Origin: Thermothelomyces thermophilus ATCC 42464
Lineage: Eukaryota > Ascomycota > Sordariomycetes > Sordariales > Chaetomiaceae
Assembly: GCF_000226095.1 (NCBI RefSeq)
Contig: NC_016474.1
Coordinates: forward strand, 4,278,001-4,342,000
Length of the DNA stretch: 64,000 nucleotides
Direction of reading: 5' to 3'
The notes under the pieces are model-generated. The model did not search any database. It saw only the letters and a list, made by a program, of their open reading frames with translations, and was not told where the DNA came from. Below are positions 55,568 to 64,000 of this stretch, piece by piece (within the stretch, counting starts at the first letter, position 1; each line of letters opens with the position of its first letter). The position numbers and the translations under genes are program-made.

Positions 55568-58500
55568 CTAGTTCCTATAAATTGTCTTCTAGTCTAAAAT
55601 CAAGCTATTTAACTAGATACTACAGTTCCCTATTAATAATATATAAATCTAGAATTTCTTCGACGTCCTATTCTTTCTCTTTATCCTCTACTTCGATGTA
55701 TATAGCAACCTTGGCGTTCTTTAATACTAATTCGAGAAGTGAAATATAAAAAACATCTGTCCGTAGTCGTATAGATAACAGTAACAATAGTCGGTAGTTA
55801 GATATCAAGATTCGTTCTTTAATAACGAAGGGTCTAACCTTCTTAAAGTCTAGCTTCGTACTTAGTCATTTGGTTCGTAAGTTTCATATGATTAGGTAGA
55901 CTTTGTCCCCCCTCTTTAGGTAAGGTCCCTCGAGCCTATATTTATTGTAGTAGTTCTTTATTCTAGTCCTAACAAACTCGAGTTCCTTTTTAAGCTTCTC
56001 GTATAGTACGTACATTTGTTCCACTTTGACTGCTACTCTTGGCACCGTAACCTCTGGCCCTTGCCTAAGGTCTACTTTATATCCGTAGTTCGCGAAGAAT
56101 GGCATGACTTTGGTCGTTTCTATTGGCGTTATATTGTAAGCGAGTTGTGCTATTGGTAACAGCATAACCTAGTTGTCTTGCTAGTAGTTAATATAAGAAC
56201 GGAGGTACTGCTTAACAACTTGGTTTAGTCGCTCCGTTTGTCCGTCAGTCTATAGGTAATATGCCGTTAACAGCTTGCTATTGACGCCTAATCGTTACAT
56301 TAACGCTTGCCAGAACTTTGATACGAACTTGGTGTCTCTATTAGTGATCTATTCCTATAGCCAAGCGTACACTGATACGACTTGCCGGTAGATCATATCT
56401 ACTAACTGTTCCGCTATCTAGGACTCTTTATAGGGAAAGAAGTATACCTATTTAGTCAGGCGATCTACTATAGTGAGAATACTGTCGTAGATTACCCCTA
56501 TAGCTATGTCCTTAGATTCTAGCAGTTTCGTAATAAAGTCTATCGTAACTAAACTCCATGGTTTGTCGGCTATTGGTAGTGGCTAAAGTAGCCTATATAG
56601 CTTATATTATGCCGTTTTGCTTCGATTATAGATATTGTAGCTCTATATGACTTCCTTAACTTGTGTCGTTAACTATAGAAAGTTATAGTATTTCTTAACT
56701 TATATAATAGTCTTTGTAACTCCTTTATATCCTCTAAGTTTCGACTTATAGAGTTCTTAAATCATTCGTAGTTATTAATCTCTATTATAAATATACACTT
56801 TACCTCGGTACTAGAGTTTCCCATCTTTTTCTTCTACTCCGTTAGGTACTACTAGTCCGGGTGTTGCTTAATACTATGCCTCGTTAATCCTTTCTTTTTG
56901 GAAGATTATATAACATTCTAGGAACGAGTCAAGTAGATCATCTTCTACAAGTATCTACGTTTCGTAATATAGCGTTCCGTCTATTTGTTCCTTAAATAAC
57001 AGTGGCGTTGTTTCTGTTCGTCCTTCCGTATAATCCGTTCGTCGGCTTAAGGCGTCCGCTCGTATGTTCTCTTTGCCCTTCTTGTAGCAGATCTCAAAAT
57101 TGAATTCTATAAGGAATTCTACCTATTGTATTTATCGTCTGTTAAGCTCCTTTGTCGTCATAAAATATTATAGATTCTTGTAATCTATATATACTTGTAC
57201 TGGTTTAATCGTACTGCTAAGGTATAATTACTATTCCTTAAAAGCTTCGACAATCGCAAGTAGTTCCTTATTATAGATCGGATAATTAAGATATAGTCTA
57301 TCGAGCTTCTTTAAAAAGAAGGCTATAGGATGTAGCTTCCCTTGTTTGTCTCGTTATCCTAATTACCCTCTGATGGCGTAGTCTAAAGCATCTGTTTCTA
57401 CCTTAAATAGCTTCTTAGGGTCTAGTAGCACTAGTACTAGATCTTTAGTAATGGTGTCGCGGATCTGCGTAAATGCTTACTTATGTTGCTCTTCCTATTA
57501 GAATTTAGCGTTCTTCTTGGTAAGTTTATATAAAGGTCGTATAATTGCTCTAAAGTTCCTAATGAACATCCGGTAGAAGTTCGTAAACCCGATGAAACTT
57601 CGTACTTCCGTAACTAACGTTGGTTATAGCCAATTCTTGATAGCTTCGACTTTTAAAGGTTCTATCTGGATTTGTCCTAAGGATATTTCGTATCCCAAAA
57701 ACACCATTTTCCTAATGTAGAATTCGCTCTTTTCCTTGTTAATTAATAGCTTATATATATATAATGTATCTAGCACTACTCCTACGTACTTCCGGTGTTT
57801 GTCTATCGTTTTAGAGAAGATAAGTATGTTATCGAGATAATATATTACAAATTTGTCGAGAAAGGATTAGATAGCTTAATCAATTAGGGCTTAGAACGTT
57901 ACTAGCGTGTTTGTAAGTCCAAATGGCATGACGAGGTACTCGTAGTAGCTATAGGATATCCTAAAGGCTGTTTTCTACTTGTCGCCTTCTTTAATCTATA
58001 TATAGTTATAGGCCGATAGCAAGTCAAGACACGTGAAATATTAGGCTCCTGCTAACTAATCTTAGAGCTATAAGATTAGTGGTAACAGGTATTAGTTTTT
58101 CATAGTCTATTTGTTAAGTTACCAATAGTTAATGTATAACCGTAGCTTTCTATCTTTCTTAGGTATAAACAGGATTAGGTAGCCTACTAACGATATTAAC
58201 AGGCAGATATATCTTCTTCGAAGGTTCTCCTCTAAATATCGCTTAAGTTCTTCGTTCTATATCTAGCTCGTATAATAAATCTTAAAGAACTTTAGTCGTA
58301 TTCCTTCTTTAAGCTTGATCTCGTGATCCTATGGGCCATGTTCTAGTAATCCTTCTAGATGCTTCGGTTCGAATGCTAGGTGTCTTTTGTATTCCTTCGG
58401 TACTTCCCTAGTCTTGTCTCGTTTCTCGGTTTTCTGATAATATACGAACTTGGTTCTATCTATAGCGATACTAGCGATTTCTCCTATCTTAATCTACTAC

Positions 58501-61480
58501 TCTAGTTACAGTGCTCCGCATTTGTCAATAGAGAGAATAGCTATTGGCGGTTTAGCTCGTTCCTCTTATTGTAATGTCGGTGTTGTTATACCGCTTCTTC
58601 TAGAGTCTGTAGTAGTCTGCCTGCTACTATCCGTCTCTTATGGTAGATCTGTAGGATATGCCTTCCCCTAAGCATTGTTTGCTTATGATCCTTGTATACT
58701 TCCTATCTTGCTAGTTAAATATAACTCCGTTTAGGGTCGTAGGTAGCTACTATTCTTCTAGCTAATGTCTAGGTTGTAATCTTTATACTATAGTAATCCT
58801 AATATTATATCTTTATTGTTACCTATATCTATAATACTAAATATAACTACTATAGTTTTCCCTGCTATAGTAATATCGATCGGTTTGGTCTCTCTATATA
58901 CCTATTATGTCGGAAATGGCCCTTTAACTATACTATACTTCCGCTTCATTCTCTAGGGTATCTGTAGCTGATTTACAAGCGTCGGTGAAATTAGGTTTAT
59001 CTCTACTCCACTATCTACTAGTATAAGCGTTTCGTGCTGTTTCTATTGTGCTGTCGTCTATAATCGCTTATCTTGCCGCTATTGTCCAAAGATTACGGCG
59101 ATTTCCTATGTTTCTGCTAGGAGGTCTCGATATAGTGGTTTCTTACACCAGTTCCTCCTATACTACGCTACCACTCGCCACTACGTAGGCGTTAATGGTT
59201 TTTAGGCCCCTTAAAGGGCCCTAACCTGTTTCCTAGGTCAGTGCTAACCTCTTTAGTTGTTTGGCTAATAGTAGCTTTGTCAATCATGCTCATTTCTACA
59301 AGCCATTAAGTGCTAATAACTTCCTACCATTAGGTCTGTTCTACTTTCTATCATACGTACTATAGCTTCATCTAAAGCTCCTAGATCTACGATTTCTTTT
59401 CGTCCGCGTGGTAGAGGTAGTTATTACTCTAGTACGAGTTCTATATGTCTCGTCCTGTTCCGTAGTGCCTAGGCTAGGCTCGTTTTGGTACTACCGTAAT
59501 GCCTCCTAGATCGCGGGCTTCGATTTTCTAGAGCAATTCGGCCGCTTTATTTCCTATATTGTAGACCTATTCTATAGGGCGAAGGCTCCTATCCTTATTT
59601 CCTTATCAGGTTGGCTAGTGATTATTTTTAAATTTGTCGCGAAAGTGGTATCGGCATTTGTATGATATACACTAGAACTAGGGCACTTGTATATATGCCT
59701 TGTATTGTAGGTATAGTCACGTGGTGTCGCCTAGAAGGTATTAGAATTCTTTTCCAAATCCTTCTTACTATATATAGACTGTAGATACTCTAATGCTAAG
59801 GTAGGAGTATTTCTTCTAATAGCTTTCCTATATACGCTTGTCCTTTCTATAGTTTACGTATATAAACTAGTACTTAGGGTTCTGTACGTTATAGCTAAGT
59901 TACTAATTGTCAAAATGCTCGGCGTAGCTATTAGGCCTATTATATGTTATAGGCTATTCCCCTCTAATGGTTTCTATAATACGTCGGAGTTCCCTTATCT
60001 CGTCCCTTATCTTATCACTCTACTAGGTAAGTCTAATCAAGCGTTTATCCTATTCGTATAGTTCTATATTAAGCCGGAAAACTTTGTTATAGTACCATTC
60101 GATTTGTTCCTAGAGGAATAGAACATTAGGTCCGGGTCTTTCGATTCCTTAGGTATCGGTCGTCTACGATCTATCCCGCCTCTATATAACTATAAAACCC
60201 TACTGCCTCAGGGCTAGGAGAATCGAAATTAGTAGTATATACTCTCCTGCCGTGTCCTATTTAGCAAGACCTGTTTCTAGGTCCACCGTGACCAGTTCGG
60301 AGTACGGTGCTTATTTGTCTTTACCGCCACCATCGTATCCGAGACTATCTATGTCGCTATCCCTATCTTTGTAGCTTATAGCTGTCACTTTGATAATGTC
60401 CTTAATAGTTTTGTCGATAGCTATAATTTCCTTTCTAGGGACTGGTTTCTAGTCTTTCTTTAGGCTTCGACATTCTCGTCTATAGTATCCTTTCTTCCTA
60501 TAGTTATAGTAGGTGACGTTAGACTTGTCTTTGGTCGTTTTCTTCTTGTCCTACTTCTATACTACGTCTATATCTATAGCTCTAGGATATGTCCTATATA
60601 ATATGCTAACGTATACTCGTTTTTTCTTATCGTTAGCCTTAACCGCGGTTCTGTTCGTCTAACCTTGTTTCTACTACTCTTATATATAGAGTTAATCATT
60701 GATTCTAATAGCCTATACAATATATTCGTTTAGGGTCTTAGGCTAGTCATACTTATATAGTTTGTCTTTAACTTTTTCCTTTAAGCTATTATAGAATAGT
60801 TATATTAACGCCTTATCGTTAAGCTAAGACTTAAGCATATCCTGTCTAAACTATACAGTATAGGAGGCTACTAACTTAGTTTGTCAGAGATTAGCGAGTC
60901 TTTCTTACGTATAAATCTTCTTGTCTTTATCGCTAAAAACCTTCTAAAGCTCTTCTTCAAACCGGTCATAGGATCGAAAGACTACCTACGTAAACACGTC
61001 TCAGTCGTCTTCGTCTTCCTCAGTAAGATAGTCGTTCTATATAGGCTTAAACTATCTAAGTACCTTGCCCTCTAGTCTCATAACTACGTAGAGAACTTTG
61101 GCTTTATTGTCTAGAAACTTGTCGTTATTAAGCCAGAAGTAGGATCAGAGGTTCGTTAGGAATCCTATAAGATCCTCCTTGGTTCCTCCGTATTTGCCAG
61201 GTAGTTCGATCTTAATACGGTTCGCTTTAGCGCCCTCGAGTGCCTTGATTTTGGTATAGGCCTCGTTAACTAGCTTTTACGAGTGCTTTTTGCCGTTTTC
61301 GAGTTCCTTGATCCGAGCTTAAGCAACCTTATCTCTCTAGTCTAACTCCTAGATCTGCTACTAGAGTTGACCAAGCTAGGCAAGTAGCTATTCGGCCGTA
61401 ATGTCGGTAGCTATATCAATGTCAAGGTCGAAATCACCTTTGTCCTAAACTATAATAGAATAAAGGGAGTAATAGTAATA

Positions 61481-61901
61481 TATGACGAACCTAACTTAGA
61501 CTTCTTCTAAAAGGGTTTAGACAAAGGTAAATCAAGTAGGACAAGTGTATAGGTTGTCTAAGGGATTTGGTAAAGTTAAAAGGTTTATAATAACACTAGG
61601 GTTATCTCCTATAGTAGTAGTTACTATTACTAGTAAACTCTTAGAGTCTACTATAACAAGTGACTATCTATATGTATATATACTTCTGCCGATCGCTTAT
61701 GGTCCCCTTCTATCCTATCCTTAGATCGCCTTTAGTAGCTAGCTATCCTCTACTATCTTTCTCTTTTTGGCAATCGTTTGCCTATAGTAGCCTGTGCTCC
61801 CTAGCGATCCTATATTAGCCTTGCTTCGTGCCCTTCTTGATTAGTAGCTCATTCAGCCTCTTATGCCCTACCGGGTCGCGGTATATAGTTGGCTTGTGAT
61901 A
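61481..61901 (-). repeat. Copy D 5' LTR (inner LTR)
   Basis: 421 bp; shares the 32-bp deletion with the 54352-54772 LTR. The end GTGACA has become GTGATA. Gag of copy D starts 27 nt to its left. Confidence 0.85.
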
Positions 61902-62313
61902 TAAAGGTAAATTGAGCAGGACAAGTAGGCAGGTTATCTAAGGGATTTGGTAAAGTTAAAGGGTTTATAATAACACTAGAGTTATCTCTTATAATAATTA
62001 GCAATACTTAGTATAAGTACTATGATTATAGATTAGTATTACTAGTAAACTCCTAGAGTTTACTATAATAAGTGACTATTTATATATATATATACTTCTA
62101 TTGGTCGCTTATAGTCCCCTTCTATCTTATCCTTAGATTGCCTTTGGTAGCTAGCTATCCTCTGCTATTTTTCCCTTTTTGGCAATTATTTGCCTATAGT
62201 AGCCTATGCTCCCTAGCGATCTTATATTAGCCTCGCTTCGTGCCCTTCTTGATTGGTAGCTTATTTAGCCTGCTATACCTTATTAGGTCACAGTATATAG
62301 TTAGCTTATAATA
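61902..62313 (-). repeat. Partial outer LTR of the composite
   Basis: Starts within the LTR at the ACAAAGG position, so the first about 45 bp are missing. It retains the 32-bp segment, like the left outer LTR, and ends at the GCTAC target duplicate. Confidence 0.8.
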
Positions 62314-62468
62314 GCTACTCTAAGGTATATAGTATCCTTCTATTATATAATAGTACTAAATACTATATATATTGTTCTTATACTCTAGTCCTCTAGGTAA
62401 GCTTTCTATTAATTAGATAGGTAAGTCTTATAGAACTATTATTAGAGTTCCTTTATTATATAGATAAA
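62314..62468 (-). mobile_element. Copia segment between the composite and copy E
   Basis: Starts with the GCTAC duplicate. On the minus strand it reads as a protein-like stretch that joins the copia region left of 39666. The last bases ATAAA (62464-62468) are the candidate target duplication of copy E. Confidence 0.55.
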
Positions 62469-62920
62469 TGTCACGAGCCAACTATATACCGCGACCTGGT
62501 AGGGCATAGGAGGCTAAATGAGCCACTAATCAAGAAGGGCATGAAGCAAGGCTAATATAGGATCGCTAGGGAGCACAGGCTACCACAGGCAAACGATTGC
62601 CAAAAAGGAAAGATAGCAAAGGATAACTAGCTACCAAAGGCAATCCAAAGATAGGATAGAAGGGGACTATAAGCAATTAGCAAAAGTATATATATATATA
62701 AATAGCCACTCATTATAATAGACTCTAGGAGTTTACTAGTAATAGTAACTTACAATTATAATACTTATACTAAGTATCATTAACTACTCTAAGAGATAAC
62801 TCTAGTATTATTATAAACCCTTTGACTTTACCAAATCCCTTAGACAACCTATACACTTGTCCCACTTAACCTACCTTCGTCTAAACCCTTTTAGAAGAAG
62901 TCTAAGTTAGGTTCGTTATA
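62469..62920 (+). repeat. Copy E 5' LTR
   Basis: 452 bp from TGTCACGAGCC to TTCGTTATA, with TATATATATATAAATAG near 62687-62705. Confidence 0.88.
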
Positions 62921-62947
62921 CATTACTATTACTCCCTTTGTTCTATT

Positions 62948-64000
62948 ATGGTTTAGGACGAAGGTAATTTCGACCTCGACATCGATATGACTACTAACAT
63001 TATAGCCGAATAGCTGCTTACCTAGCTTGGTTAACTCTATTAGCAGATCTAGGAGTTGGACTAGAGAGATAAGGCTACTTAAGCTTAGATCAAGGAACTC
63101 AAGAACGGTGAAAAGCACTTATAAAAGCTAGTTAACAAGGCCTATACCAAAATTAAGGCACTCGAAGGCGCTAAAGCAAGCCGTATTAAGATCGAACTAC
63201 CTAGCAAATATAAAGGAACTAAGAAAGATCTTATAGGATTCCTAATAAACCTCTAATCCTACTTTTGGCTTAATGATAACAAGTTTCCGGATAATAAAGC
63301 CAAAGTCCTCTATATAGCTATAAGACTAGAGGGTAAGGTATTTAGATAGTTTAAGCCTATATGGAATGACTATCTTACTAAGGAAGATAAAGATAACCAA
63401 GACACGTTTATATAGGTAGTCTTTCGATCCTACGACCGTTTTAAAGAAGAGCTTTAGAAGGTTTTTAACGACAAGGATAAGAAGATTTATATATAGGAAA
63501 GACTTGCTAGTCTCTAATAGACTAAGTTAGTAGCCTTTTATGCTATATAGTTTAGATAGGATATACTCAAGTCTTAGCTTAATGATAAGGTATTAATATA
63601 ACTATTTTATAATAGCCTAAAGGAAAAGGTTAAAGACAAATTATATAAGTATAACTAGCCTAAGACCTTAGATAAATATATTATATAGGCCATTAGGATT
63701 AATAATCGACTCTATATACAAGAGTAGTAGAAACAAGATCAGATAAATAGAACTATAGTTAAGGCTAATAATAAAAAAAAACGAGCATACGTCAGCACCT
63801 TATATAGGACGTATCCTAGAGCTATAGATATAGACGTAGCATGGAAGCAAGATAAGAAGAAGATAACTAAAGACAAGTCTAACGTTACCTACTATAACTA
63901 TAGAAAGAAAGGACACTATAAATAAGAATATTAAAGCCTAAAGAAAGACTAGAAACTAGTCCTTAGAAAGGAAATTATAGCTATTAACGAAACCGCCAAG
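62948..64000 (+). pseudogene. Copy E gag remnant, cut by the window end
   Basis: Starts ATGGTTTAGGACG, 27 nt after the LTR. Collinear with the gag of A and B up to the zinc-knuckle region; TAG/TAA codons are frequent. Confidence 0.8.

Larger units (their letters stand above)
54773..61480 (-). pseudogene. Copy D internal region (gag-pol)
   Basis: The minus-strand gag start (ATA from ATG) is at 61451-61453 and the gag stop TAA at 59192-59194, 2262 nt. Pol runs to about 55520 with the chromodomain-like end. The RT box reads YLDN near 57830-57842, so the second catalytic Asp is lost. The zinc knuckle, protease (DS-R/G-VEINL type), RNase H and integrase are all identifiable by comparison with copy B. 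Confidence 0.8.
39666..62313 (-). mobile_element. Composite of gypsy copies C and D sharing an LTR
   Basis: The minus-strand order is LTR (39666-40118), internal region of C, LTR (54352-54772), internal region of D, LTR (61481-61901), then a partial LTR (61902-62313). The whole block is bounded by the target duplication GCTAC (39661-39665 and 62314-62318). The two outer LTRs carry a 32-bp segment that both inner LTRs lack, so the outer pair and the inner pair belong to different original elements. Copy B interrupts C. Confidence 0.85.
29346..62468 (-). mobile_element. Ty1/copia retrotransposon, RIP-degraded, split by later insertions
   Basis: The minus-strand segments 29346-31105, 38577-39665 and 62319-62468 read as one copia polyprotein once the gypsy insertions and their duplicated target bases are removed. 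RT is recognisable at about 38960-39475: KWVFIYKFDKDSF, YKARI, a DLEVKQFNIA segment, AFLNA, RALYGLRD, and YIND in place of the YVDD catalytic box. The tether between RT and RNase H runs straight across the insertion site of copy A. RNase H is at about 30640-30990 (GGPI, then LST, the EA-type block and DRLTK). Stops are almost all TAG or TAA where Gln or Trp is expected. The 5' part of the element continues beyond copy E outside the window. It is non-functional. Confidence 0.8.
62469..64000 (+). mobile_element. Ty3/gypsy chromovirus copy E, 5' part only
   Basis: Begins with a full 452-bp LTR (62469-62920) that has the 71-bp segment missing in copy A. Gag starts at 62948 and is still open-with-stops at the window edge, where the zinc-knuckle region (near 63890-63930) is reached. 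The 3' part lies outside the window. Confidence 0.85.

Noticed and set aside
29212-64000. Possible CRISPR-like or satellite array because of many repeated words
   Set aside because: Repeats are long LTRs and internal regions of retrotransposons, with no regular short repeat-spacer pattern; the organism is a fungus.

Overview
The window looks like nuclear DNA of a filamentous ascomycete, most likely a Sordariomycete. The evidence is short GT-AG introns, GC-rich coding exons, typical fungal families (DUF1996, DUF7730/F-box-like, FSH1 hydrolase, Pth11-like rhodopsin-domain receptor, acyltransferase 3, dienelactone hydrolase), and a right half wrecked by changes of the RIP type (CpA to TpA on both strands, hence very many TAG/TAA codons). 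The exact species cannot be read from the sequence.

Region 1 (1-29.2 kb) is gene-bearing with ordinary GC content. In order it holds: the last two exons of a gene entering from the left (+); a four-exon DUF1996 secreted protein (+); an intronless DUF7730 protein with low-complexity tracts (-); a Cys-rich, Ser/Thr-rich GPI-anchor candidate (-); a small two-exon protein (-); a nucleotide-sugar transporter remnant with an in-frame internal deletion (+); an FSH1-type serine hydrolase (+); an AT-rich island followed by two Cys-motif proteins of unknown function (both -); a three-exon rhodopsin-domain membrane protein (-); a four-exon dienelactone hydrolase with a signal peptide (+); a three-exon acyltransferase-3 membrane enzyme (-); a degenerate telomere-like repeat block; a large intronless F-box-like protein (-); and a broken zinc-finger-like frame. 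The genes are not an obvious pathway cluster: strands alternate and functions are diverse.

Region 2 (29.2-64 kb) is a nest of LTR retrotransposons with no intact host gene. The base layer is a Ty1/copia element on the minus strand: a probable 3' LTR at 29212-29345, RNase H near 30.6-31.0 kb and RT near 39.0-39.5 kb. Ty3/gypsy chromoviruses of one family are inserted into it: copy A (+, 31106-38571, TSD ATTAA), a minus-strand composite of copies C and D (39666-62313, TSD GCTAC) and copy E (+, from 62469, running off the window). Copy B (+, 40841-48361, TSD TGGAG) is inserted inside copy C. B is the least mutated, so the order copia, then A and C/D, then B is supported.

The gypsy family has unusual features kept in all complete copies: a Gag frame of about 753 codons with a long extension after the zinc knuckle, a GC hairpin just before the gag stop with pol in the -1 frame, only 27 nt between the 5' LTR and the gag ATG with no TGG-type primer site, and a 678-nt open frame on the opposite strand at the 3' end. 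That antisense frame encodes a Zn2Cys6-like cysteine pattern plus a predicted coiled coil, and is the best candidate here for an under-described component.
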